Shown here: piece after piece, positions 24,397-32,151 of the stretch | How the letters are laid out: each line of letters opens with the position of its first letter | How positions within the stretch are numbered: position 1 is the first letter of the stretch | Assembly: GCA_900104495.1 (NCBI GenBank) | Contig: FMXS01000003.1 | Coordinates: 310,001 to 374,000, forward strand | Source: Ruminococcaceae bacterium FB2012 | GTDB lineage: Bacteria; Bacillota; Clostridia; Oscillospirales; Ruminococcaceae | Direction of reading: 5' to 3' | DNA length: 64,000 nt | Made by a program: the position numbers and the translations under genes | The notes under the pieces: model-generated | What the model was told of the DNA's origin: nothing | Database searches by the model: none | The model's input: only the letters and a program-made list of their open reading frames with translations

Positions 24397-26289
24397 ATGT
24401 CATTTGATCTCACTGAAAACTACGATGTCGCTGTCATCGGGGCGGGGCACGCGGGGTGCGAGGCCGCGCTTGCCGCTGCCCGTCTCGGGATGAAGACGGC
24501 TATATTCACCATAAGCCTCGACGGCATTGCCAATATGCCCTGCAACCCCTCTATCGGAGGGACGGCAAAGGGCCACCTCGTCCGGGAGATAGACGCTCTC
24601 GGCGGGGAAATGGGCAAAGCCGCCGACGCTACTTTTTTGCAGAGCCGCATCCTCAATCGGGGCAAGGGCCCTGCGGTACACAGCCTGCGGGTCCAGTCGG
24701 ACAGGGTGAAGTATCACATCTATATGAAGCAGGCGCTGGAACGCTGCGAGGGTCTGCGCATCAAGCAGGACGAGATCGCGGCGGTGCTGTTTGAAGACGG
24801 TCATGTCTGCGGTGTGCGGACACGTCTCGGAACGGAATACGGGGCCAAAGCCGTTATCGTTGCCAGCGGGACATATCTGAACGGGCGCATCCACGTGGGC
24901 TCGGTGAGCTACGAAAGCGGCCCGGATTCCGTCCTGCCCGCGAAGTTCCTCTCGGATTCCCTCCGTGAAGCCGGCGTGACCCTGCGGCGGTTCAAGACCG
25001 GCACTCCCGCCCGGGTACACAGGCGCTCCATTGATTTTGACGTTCTTGAGCGTCAGGACGGCGATGAGGAGATCACGCCCTTCTCCTTTGAAAATCACGA
25101 AAAGCTGGAGAACAAGGTGAGCTGCTATGTGGCCTACACCAACGCCGAGACCCACAAGGTGATACTTGACAACATCCACCTTTCGCCTATGTATTCGGGG
25201 CAGATAGAGGGCGTGGGTCCGAGATACTGTCCGTCCATTGAGGACAAGATCAAGCGCTTTTCGGACAAGCCCCGTCATCAGCTTTTCATCGAGCCTATGG
25301 GAACGGACACCGACGAATACTATCTCCAGGGGATGTCCAGTTCCCTGCCGGAATGGGTGCAGCTGAAATTCCTGCGGACGATCAAGGGTCTGGAACACGT
25401 TGAGATAATGCGCAACGCCTACGCCATAGAATACGACTGCTGCGACCCCACGGAGCTGCTGGCGACGCTTGAATTCAAGGACGTCCCCGGACTTTACGGC
25501 GCGGGACAGTTCAACGGCACCTCCGGCTACGAGGAGGCTGCCGCTCAAGGGCTTATCGCGGGCATCAATGCGGCGCTGAAACTCAAAGGCCGTGAGCCTC
25601 TGGTGCTGGACCGTGCGTCCAGCTACATCGGCACGCTGATAGACGATCTTGTAACAAAGGGCTGCTCCGATCCCTACCGGATGATGACCTCCCGGAGCGA
25701 ATACCGGCTGCTGCTGCGGCAGGACAACGCCGATCTGCGGCTTACGCCCATTGGACACCGGGTGGGGCTCATAAGCGACGAAAGATATGGATCCCTCTGT
25801 GAGAAGCGGCGTCTGATAGACGCCGAAACATCCCGCATAAGCAAAGTCAACCTCGGCCCCGGCGAAAAGCTGAACGCCTATCTTGAAAGCATCGGCACAG
25901 AGCCGCTTACCACCGGCATCAAGCTGAGTCAGCTGCTGAAACGTCCGCAGGTGACCTATGACGGCCTGGCGCCCTTCGACCCCGAACGCCCGGAGCTGAG
26001 CCGCGAGATACGGGAGCAGGTGGAGCTGGGGATAAAGTACGAGGGGTACATAAAGATACAGCTTGAACAGGTAGAGGCCATGCGCCGGCTGGAGGGCAAG
26101 GCTCTCCCTCCGGATACGGATTACACGAAGATACGCGGCCTGCGTCTGGAAGCCGCGGAGAAGCTCAACAAGATCAGACCTCTTTCGGTGGGACAGGCAA
26201 GCCGAATCTCGGGAGTCAATCCCGCGGACGTGAACGTGCTGCTGATCTGGCTGGCGGGCAAGGGTGCAAACGGAAAGGACGGACAATGA
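24397..26289 (+). CDS. mnmG: tRNA uridine-5-carboxymethylaminomethyl modification enzyme MnmG (GidA)
   Basis: A 630-residue FAD enzyme, the usual length for the family. With MnmE it modifies the wobble uridine (position 34) of certain tRNAs. Seen are the FAD-binding YDVAVIGAGHAGCEAALAA, NMPCNPSIGGTAKGHLVRE, NRGKGPAVHSLRVQSDR, RFKTGTPARVHRRSID, GQIEGVGPRYCPSIEDK and GLYGAGQFNGTSGYEEA. AAAGGAAC nine bases upstream supports the ATG at 24397 rather than the longer frame. It overlaps rsmG by four bases. mnmE is not in the window. Confidence 0.97.
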   Translation: MSFDLTENYDVAVIGAGHAGCEAALAAARLGMKTAIFTISLDGIANMPCNPSIGGTAKGHLVREIDALGGEMGKAADATFLQSRILNRGKGPAVHSLRVQSDRVKYHIYMKQALERCEGLRIKQDEIAAVLFEDGHVCGVRTRLGTEYGAKAVIVASGTYLNGRIHVGSVSYESGPDSVLPAKFLSDSLREAGVTLRRFKTGTPARVHRRSIDFDVLERQDGDEEITPFSFENHEKLENKVSCYVAYTNAETHKVILDNIHLSPMYSGQIEGVGPRYCPSIEDKIKRFSDKPRHQLFIEPMGTDTDEYYLQGMSSSLPEWVQLKFLRTIKGLEHVEIMRNAYAIEYDCCDPTELLATLEFKDVPGLYGAGQFNGTSGYEEAAAQGLIAGINAALKLKGREPLVLDRASSYIGTLIDDLVTKGCSDPYRMMTSRSEYRLLLRQDNADLRLTPIGHRVGLISDERYGSLCEKRRLIDAETSRISKVNLGPGEKLNAYLESIGTEPLTTGIKLSQLLKRPQVTYDGLAPFDPERPELSREIREQVELGIKYEGYIKIQLEQVEAMRRLEGKALPPDTDYTKIRGLRLEAAEKLNKIRPLSVGQASRISGVNPADVNVLLIWLAGKGANGKDGQ

Positions 26290-27005
26290 ATCTTACGGAT
26301 CTTGACAGCCTGCGGGCTCTCTTTGCAAAGGGCGGGATAAGCGTCACGGAGGAGGAATATTCCCGGCTTGTCCGATACGCCGATCTGCTGACGGACTGGA
26401 ACACCCGCATGAATCTCACCGCCATAACCGACCCGGAGGGCATCGCGGAGAAGCATTTTTATGACAGCGTTTATCCCTTCTTCGCGGAGGACATCCTCCC
26501 CCAAGGGGCGAGCCTTATCGACGTGGGCACGGGAGCGGGATTTCCTTCCTGTCCGCTGAAAATATTCCGCCCGGATGTAAAGCTGACCCTGCTGGACAGC
26601 CTCAACAAGAGGATAAACTTTCTGAATACCCTTTCGGAGGAACTTGACTTCGGAGCGGAATGCATCCACGGACGCGCCGAGGAACTGGGACGGGCTCCCG
26701 GATACCGGGAGCAGTTCGATGCGGCCACGGCCCGGGCGGTGGCTAATCTTTCGGCGCTGTGCGAATACTGCCTGCCCTTTGTGAAGGTGGGCGGCAGCTT
26801 CATCGCCCTCAAAGGCTCTGACGGCGCGTCGGAACTGAAAGCCGCCGGGAACGCGGTAAAAGTCCTCGGCGGAGAAGTCACTCTCTGCAAGGAATACGCT
26901 CTTCCCAACGGCGACGGGCGGTGTCTGACAGTAATAAAAAAGATCAAGGCGACGCCGGAGAAATATCCCCGCAACAAGGGACAGATGACAAAGAAGCCTC
27001 TGTAA
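26286..27005 (+). CDS. rsmG: 16S rRNA (guanine-N7) methyltransferase RsmG (GidB)
   Basis: A 239-residue SAM-dependent enzyme that methylates G527 (E. coli numbering) of 16S rRNA. Motifs: DLLTDWNTRMNLTAITDP, the SAM-binding LIDVGTGAGFPSCPLKI, LLDSLNKRINFLNTL and ATARAVANLSALCEYCLP. It starts inside the mnmG stop (ATGA), the classic gidA-gidB order. Loss of RsmG is known to give low-level streptomycin resistance in other bacteria. A serine protease gene follows after 21 bases. Confidence 0.96.
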   Translation: MNLTDLDSLRALFAKGGISVTEEEYSRLVRYADLLTDWNTRMNLTAITDPEGIAEKHFYDSVYPFFAEDILPQGASLIDVGTGAGFPSCPLKIFRPDVKLTLLDSLNKRINFLNTLSEELDFGAECIHGRAEELGRAPGYREQFDAATARAVANLSALCEYCLPFVKVGGSFIALKGSDGASELKAAGNAVKVLGGEVTLCKEYALPNGDGRCLTVIKKIKATPEKYPRNKGQMTKKPL

Positions 27006-27026
27006 AGACAGAAACGGAGCAAAGAA

Positions 27027-27851
27027 ATGACAAAGAAAAAAAGCCTTATCATCGCGCTGATATGCGCCCTCGCGGCAGGAGGCGTACTGCTGATGACTTT
27101 TATCGTCCTGCCCATTCTGCGGGAGAACGAGTGCAAAAACCGAGTGTTCGAGGACCTGGAAGCCGAACTTCCCAAGGTGCGTTCCGGCGTGATAGGAATT
27201 ATCCCAAAGGCCGTGGGTACGGACGGTTCGGTCACCTACGGCGGAGGCGGCAGCGGAGTCATCTTTATGCACGAGAACGGGACCTACTACGCTTTGACCG
27301 CCGCCCACGTCGTCGGCAGCAAGAGCGCCGAGTACAAGACCTTTTCCGTCAAGACGCCCTATACCACGGTGGATGACCCCGCCCTCAAAGAGGCAGGTAT
27401 CGAACTCGTCAGCGAGAGCTTTTATGATTCCCTTTCGGACTTGAAGGTGGAGTATGTCAGCACCGATTCCGATGCGGCAGTGGTGAGCTTCAAGTCGGAG
27501 GAGGAGCTGGCCTGTCCCGGCTGGGCTCCCGATGTCCTCGAAGGGGAGCGTATCGTCTGCCTCGGCTTCCCCGACGGGCGGTACATCAGCGAAAGCTACG
27601 GCACCGTCCTTGACAGAGAAGACAAGGAGTACAAATCTACCGACGGCACCGTGAAGACCGACTCCGTCGTCCGTCATGACGCATACATCAACTTCGGCAG
27701 CAGCGGAGGCCCCGCCTTCAATGAGGCAATGAGCCTCTGCGGGCTGAACATCGGCGGCGAATTCGACCGCTCGGAGCATTTCAAAGCCGGCTGTATGCTT
27801 GATACTCCTCAGCTTCTGAAATGCGTCGATGAATGGAAGGCTTCACGGTGA
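27027..27851 (+). CDS. Membrane-anchored trypsin-like serine protease
   Basis: A 274-residue protein with an N-terminal membrane anchor (~6-31) and a chymotrypsin-fold protease domain: His in YALTAAHVVG, Asp in STDSDAAVVSF and Ser in NFGSSGGPAF. It has no PDZ domain, unlike the HtrA protein at 5.6 kb. It is the last gene of the plus-strand run; its final nine bases overlap the 3' end of spoIIP on the other strand. No terminator is evident in the overlap. Substrate unknown; it probably acts outside the membrane. Confidence 0.85.
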   Translation: MTKKKSLIIALICALAAGGVLLMTFIVLPILRENECKNRVFEDLEAELPKVRSGVIGIIPKAVGTDGSVTYGGGGSGVIFMHENGTYYALTAAHVVGSKSAEYKTFSVKTPYTTVDDPALKEAGIELVSESFYDSLSDLKVEYVSTDSDAAVVSFKSEEELACPGWAPDVLEGERIVCLGFPDGRYISESYGTVLDREDKEYKSTDGTVKTDSVVRHDAYINFGSSGGPAFNEAMSLCGLNIGGEFDRSEHFKAGCMLDTPQLLKCVDEWKASR

Positions 27852-28985
27852 GCTTTTTATAAGCTCCGCAAGGCCCCTGCCTACCAGCTCTCCGGAGTAG
27901 AGGGCCTGTTCAAGACAGTTTCCGTGACTTCCCACCTCTATCAGCAAAGAGCCCGTGGTAAGGTCCTGATTGTAGTGGCGGTAGTCGAAAAGTATGGGCC
28001 GCGTCAGCCCCGGACAGCTGCTTTCAAGCTGCTGCTGGAGGGCGCAGGCAAAATGGAAATTCTTTATGTACTCCGGCAGGCCGAGAGAGCCGTCGTCGCA
28101 GCCGGAGATTATCATTATCTGAGCGGCATCCCTGCCGGCTATCTCCGCCACGGGAGAAAGCCGGGTGCCGTCCTCGCGCTGGAGACCGTCCCTGTGGATG
28201 TCCAGCGCTATTTTTATGGACGGATATTTCGCCAGCAGTTCCTTGACAGTGGTGCGTGAGGAATCATAGGCTTCGTTGTAGCTGACGTAGTCGTGGAGAA
28301 GAGTGTCGTGGATGTAGGGGATGCCCGCCTTTTCAAGCTCGGCGCATATCCTGTCGCCCACGGCGACAACGCTCTTTGAGGGGTCGGTGGTGCGGCTCTG
28401 GAAGGAAGCATCGTAGAAATCCCGGTCGGAGGGCTCGTAGCTTTCGGTGGTGTGGGTGTGGTATATAAGCACAAGGGGCTGTCCCTCGGAGGTTTGGAAG
28501 GAAAAGTCCGGGGACTTTTTGCTTTCGGCGTACAGCGAAGCGTTGTCCCATTCGTCGGAGCCGTTGCGGACCTGTCCGCCGCCGTCAAGGTCGAAATACT
28601 GCGTGCCGTCATAGTGTCCGAAGTTCATTTTCTGTATGACGCCGTCCCGGCTGTTTAAGTCCTCGGGATAGGGAACGGCGGCGATTATCTCGGGGTCGGG
28701 CTTGGCCGAGGCTATCTCCACGGGGACGGGGCTCCGAAGCTGGACTTCCTCCGGGGCGGCTTCAAGGTCCCGGCAGCCGCTGCTGACGGGGGCGCGTATA
28801 AGCATGGCGGAGCCCCCGGATGTGACCTTCCCGTGAGTAACGGAGCCCATGGAAAGCATCGCTCCGGAGGCGGTGATGCCGGACAGCACCGGTGCGGCAA
28901 AGGAGAACCCCCATACCGCCAGCGGCACGACAACGAGCCCCGCCACAACTCCCGCCGACCGAAGGACCGTTTTTCTGCGTTCCAT
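27843..28985 (-). CDS. spoIIP: Stage II sporulation protein P (SpoIIP)
   Basis: A 380-residue cell-wall amidase/endopeptidase needed to thin septal peptidoglycan during engulfment of the forespore. After an N-terminal membrane anchor (SAGVVAGLVVVPLAVWGFSF) and a low-complexity linker, the catalytic domain shows VLIYHTHTTESYEP, DIHRDGLQRED, ISGCDDG and SLLIEVGSHGN, matching SpoIIP. The ATG at 28985 has GGGAGGTG nine bases upstream; a TTG two codons earlier is less likely. It indicates that the organism, or its recent ancestor, forms endospores. No clear sigma-E promoter was recognised upstream. Confidence 0.92.
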   Translation of the reverse strand: MERRKTVLRSAGVVAGLVVVPLAVWGFSFAAPVLSGITASGAMLSMGSVTHGKVTSGGSAMLIRAPVSSGCRDLEAAPEEVQLRSPVPVEIASAKPDPEIIAAVPYPEDLNSRDGVIQKMNFGHYDGTQYFDLDGGGQVRNGSDEWDNASLYAESKKSPDFSFQTSEGQPLVLIYHTHTTESYEPSDRDFYDASFQSRTTDPSKSVVAVGDRICAELEKAGIPYIHDTLLHDYVSYNEAYDSSRTTVKELLAKYPSIKIALDIHRDGLQREDGTRLSPVAEIAGRDAAQIMIISGCDDGSLGLPEYIKNFHFACALQQQLESSCPGLTRPILFDYRHYNQDLTTGSLLIEVGSHGNCLEQALYSGELVGRGLAELIKSSP

Positions 28986-29052
28986 AGACAAAGCACCTCC
29001 CTGCGCGTTCCTGCTACACTATTCTATTCCCCGGCGGAGCGTATTATTCCTC

Positions 29053-29081
29053 TTGCTTTCCGCAGGAGTTGGGTGTATAAT
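29053..29081 (+). promoter_or_regulatory. Promoter of folC
   Basis: TTGCTT (29053-29058), 17 bases, TATAAT (29076-29081), 30 bases before the ATG; AAAGGAG ribosome binding site follows. Confidence 0.75.
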
Positions 29082-29110
29082 GTAATCATCAGACCGAAAG
29101 GAGACAGCTT

Positions 29111-30373
29111 ATGGACCCTGTCAGATATATCTCGGGATTCTCACGCCTCGGAAAGCGCGTCAGCGACCTTTCCAGGATACGCTCCCTGCTGGATGCCCTC
29201 GGGCGCCCGCAGGAAGGGCTCCGCTTTATCCATATCGCCGGCACCAACGGCAAGGGCTCTATGGCTCAGATGTTCTCGGAGATACTCACCTCCGCGGGAT
29301 ACCGCACCGGGCTTTTCACTTCTCCCTATATCCTTACCTTCTATGACCGTATACGCATAAACGGGGAAAATATACAGCCAGAGGAGCTTTCCGGCGTTTT
29401 GAAGGACATCTCCCCGGTCATTGAAGCCCACCCGCTCCGGGACAGCTTCTCTCAGTTTGAGATAACACAGGCCGCCGCCTTTGAGTGGTTCCGGCGGCAG
29501 AGATGCGATGCTGTGGTGCTGGAGGCCGGGCTTGGGGGCCTGCTGGACAGCACCAACGTCATCGAAAGCCCGCTGGTTTCGGTCATCGGCTCCATAGGGC
29601 TGGACCACACCGCCGTCCTCGGGGACACCGTGGAGAAAATAGCCTTTCAGAAGGCCGGCATAATCAAGCCGGGACGGCCCTGTGTGCTGTCGGCGGGAGC
29701 TCCCCCGGAGGCGGTGCGGGTGTTCCGCGAGCAAGCCGAAGAGAAGGGCTCCCCGCTGTATATCCCCGACACCGGGCTCTGCAAGGTGATCCATACGGGC
29801 TTTGGCGGTTCCGTATTTATCTACCGGGGTGAAGTCTACCGCACCTCTATGCCGGGGCTCCACCAGGTAAACAACGCACTTTCGGTCATCGACGCTATGG
29901 AAACTGTTGCCGAAGAACTTCCCGTCAGCCGTAAGGACATCGAAAAAGGCATAGCCAAAGCCCGTATCCCCGGGCGGGTGGAGATCATTTCGGTATCGCC
30001 TCTTACGGTGCTGGACGGCTCGCACAATCCCGACGGCATGAAAGCCCTGTCCGCCTTCCTGGGGACTTTTAAAGGCAGGACCGTCCGTGCGGTCATCGGG
30101 ATGCACACCGACAAGGACGCCGGCGAGGCCGTTAAAATGCTCGTCCCGCAGGTCACGGAGTTTTATCCCGTCAGCGGCTTCTCCGACCGGGACATCCCCG
30201 CCGGAGAGCTGGCGGGCATCATCAGCAAGGCAGGCGGAAAGGCCCTTCTCCGGGACGGTGAGATAATAAGCCTTGTTTCCGCCCTTTCGGAAGAGTTCCC
30301 CGGGGACGTTCTGCTGATCTGCGGCTCCCTTTACCTCGTTTCCTACATCAAGACCGCGAAAAATCAACAATAA
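29111..30373 (+). CDS. folC: FolC bifunctional folylpolyglutamate/dihydrofolate synthase
   Basis: A 420-residue Mur-ligase-fold enzyme that adds glutamate to folates (and to dihydropteroate). Seen are the ATP-binding loop HIAGTNGKGSMAQM, GLFTSPYILTFYDRIRINGE, VLEAGLGGLLDSTNV (one insertion relative to the usual GGRLDATN), GLDHTAVLGDTVEKIAFQKAGI and VLDGSHNPDGMKAL. AAAGGAG precedes the ATG. It is monocistronic and divergent from spoIIP. The GG(L)LDSTN motif lacks the usual Arg, a small departure. Confidence 0.95.
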   Translation: MDPVRYISGFSRLGKRVSDLSRIRSLLDALGRPQEGLRFIHIAGTNGKGSMAQMFSEILTSAGYRTGLFTSPYILTFYDRIRINGENIQPEELSGVLKDISPVIEAHPLRDSFSQFEITQAAAFEWFRRQRCDAVVLEAGLGGLLDSTNVIESPLVSVIGSIGLDHTAVLGDTVEKIAFQKAGIIKPGRPCVLSAGAPPEAVRVFREQAEEKGSPLYIPDTGLCKVIHTGFGGSVFIYRGEVYRTSMPGLHQVNNALSVIDAMETVAEELPVSRKDIEKGIAKARIPGRVEIISVSPLTVLDGSHNPDGMKALSAFLGTFKGRTVRAVIGMHTDKDAGEAVKMLVPQVTEFYPVSGFSDRDIPAGELAGIISKAGGKALLRDGEIISLVSALSEEFPGDVLLICGSLYLVSYIKTAKNQQ

Positions 30374-30413
30374 TATCTGAAAATCGACTCTGCGTTTTTC
30401 GCAGTTTACCCTA

Positions 30414-30442
30414 TTGCATTTATCATAGCAATGTGGTATAAT
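30414..30442 (+). promoter_or_regulatory. Promoter of the L,D-transpeptidase gene
   Basis: TTGCAT (30414-30419), 17 bases, TATAAT (30437-30442) with extended TGG. The leader carries a perfect AAGCCGT-AAA-ACGGCTT hairpin (30482-30498) 13 bases upstream of AAAGGAG. Confidence 0.85.
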
Positions 30443-30524
30443 ATCTTTATGATAGGATAACTGTAACTATTTTTGTACTCAAAGCCGTAAAACGGCTTCT
30501 GCCGATATAAAGGAGACTGAAAAA

Positions 30525-31994
30525 ATGGCAGCCGACAACAGGAAAAGAAAAAGAAAAAGAAAAAAGAAAAATTCCAAACTCCCGCTGATAATAACGGGAG
30601 GAGTGCTCACTGCCCTTGTAGTGGGGCTGGGAGTCACTTATTTTGTAGGAAGGTCCCATTATCAGGGGAAGTTCCTGCCCAACACCTATATCAACAACAA
30701 GAACGTCAGCGGTATGTCACTTGAAGAAGTGGAGAAGGAATTCCTGCACTCCGATACGGGCAGCGACTTCGTCATCCACAGGCAGGACGGCGCGGAAGTG
30801 CGCATCCCTCTCAAAGACTTCGATTACAGGTACGACACCAAGGAACAGCTGGAAAGCCTTTTCAGCAAGCAGGACGCCAGCACCTGGTTCACGGGTTATC
30901 TCGGCACCGCCGACTATACCTTCTCCGACACCAGTTCCTACGATAAGGACAAGCTGAAAAAACTCCTTTCCGAAGCCGACTGGGGCAGCGCCAAAAATCA
31001 GGATGCGGAGATCGTCCTGGAGGAGGACGGCTACACCGTTAAGGAGGCCGTTCAGGGCGACGAAATGGATTACTCCAAGCTGGAAAGCTATCTGCTGGGG
31101 AAATTTGCTTCCGGCACCCTTGAAGTTAACGCCGCAGATTCCGGATGCTACATCAAGCCCAAGGTGTTTGCCGCCGATCTCCAGGAGCAGGTGGACAAGC
31201 TCAACGAGATCTGGCAGATGAGCATAGTCTACGACTTCGACTACACCACCGAGAAACTCACCGGCGATAAGCTCCGGGAACTTATCACCGTGGACGAAGA
31301 CAACAACATCACCGCTGACCGGGATAAGTGCATGAAGTATGTTGAGTCCCTGGCAAAGAAGTACGATACCTACGGCAAAGAGAGAAAGTTCAAAGCCACG
31401 ATACAGGGAGACATAACCGTCAAGCACAGCGACGACGCCGTTTACGGCTGGTGGATATACAAGGACGCAACCTGCGACGAGCTGGTGGAAATGCTGGAAA
31501 AAGGCGAGTCGGTCAAGAAGGTGAAGCCGATCTACTACAAGACTTCCTTCGGCTTTGAGTATACCGGCGTCCCCGAGGCAAGAAGCAAAAAGGACGACAT
31601 CGGCAAGACCTATATGGAAGTCGATCTTACCAACCAGCAGTTCTGGTACTACGAAAAGGGCAAACTCCAGTATGAGTGCTTTATCGTTTCCGGACAGACC
31701 ACCTCCATGGCCAGGACCACTCTCGAGGGCGTCTACAAGCTCTGGAACAAGCAGTACGACTACCGCATGAAGGCAACCAACGCCGACGGCGAGAGCTGGG
31801 ATACCAAATGCACCTACTGGAACAACATCTCCATCTGCGGTATCGGTATGCACGATTCAGCCTGGAGATACGTCTTCGGCGGGAACATCTACAAGTGGAA
31901 CGGCTCTCACGGCTGCATCAATATGCCCGTGGCCGCCGCGGAGTATATCTACAACAACGTCCCGCTGGGAACACCCGTGGTGATGTATTACTGA
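30525..31994 (+). CDS. L,D-transpeptidase (YkuD family) with peptidoglycan-binding-like domain
   Basis: A 489-residue membrane-anchored enzyme making 3-3 peptidoglycan cross-links or attaching proteins. A very basic cytoplasmic start (RKRKRKRKKK) precedes one membrane segment (~19-42). A PG_binding_4-like region spans ~60-310, and the YkuD domain occupies the last ~130 residues with CGIGMHDSAWR and the catalytic motif GSHGCINMP (His462, Cys464). A terminator follows immediately. Such enzymes can make the wall less dependent on penicillin-binding proteins, but any resistance effect here is untested. Confidence 0.92.
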   Translation: MAADNRKRKRKRKKKNSKLPLIITGGVLTALVVGLGVTYFVGRSHYQGKFLPNTYINNKNVSGMSLEEVEKEFLHSDTGSDFVIHRQDGAEVRIPLKDFDYRYDTKEQLESLFSKQDASTWFTGYLGTADYTFSDTSSYDKDKLKKLLSEADWGSAKNQDAEIVLEEDGYTVKEAVQGDEMDYSKLESYLLGKFASGTLEVNAADSGCYIKPKVFAADLQEQVDKLNEIWQMSIVYDFDYTTEKLTGDKLRELITVDEDNNITADRDKCMKYVESLAKKYDTYGKERKFKATIQGDITVKHSDDAVYGWWIYKDATCDELVEMLEKGESVKKVKPIYYKTSFGFEYTGVPEARSKKDDIGKTYMEVDLTNQQFWYYEKGKLQYECFIVSGQTTSMARTTLEGVYKLWNKQYDYRMKATNADGESWDTKCTYWNNISICGIGMHDSAWRYVFGGNIYKWNGSHGCINMPVAAAEYIYNNVPLGTPVVMYY

Positions 31995-32000
31995 AAAACG

Positions 32001-32034
32001 ACACAGCCTTGCAAAACAGGGCTGTGTTTTTTTT
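32001..32034 (+). terminator. Terminator of the L,D-transpeptidase gene
   Basis: ACACAGCC/GGCTGTGT stem (32001-32008 with 32020-32027) and eight Ts. Confidence 0.92.
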
Positions 32035-32075
32035 GCTCCGAAATAAAAAAGTCCGCTCCCGACGGAATTACCCCC

Positions 32076-32104
32076 TTGACGGGGTTTATGTTTTGTGATA
32101 TAAT
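32076..32104 (+). promoter_or_regulatory. Promoter of the dockerin protein gene
   Basis: TTGACG (32076-32081), 17 bases, TATAAT (32099-32104) with extended TGA; near-consensus, suggesting strong expression. Confidence 0.88.
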
Positions 32105-32151
32105 TAATTTGCAAAAATATCGTCACTGCATATTAATAAGGAGGAAAAACA

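Noticed and set aside
24400..26286. Minus-strand frame of 628 residues opposite mnmG
   Set aside because: A shadow of the high-GC codon pattern; MnmG motifs are complete on the plus strand.
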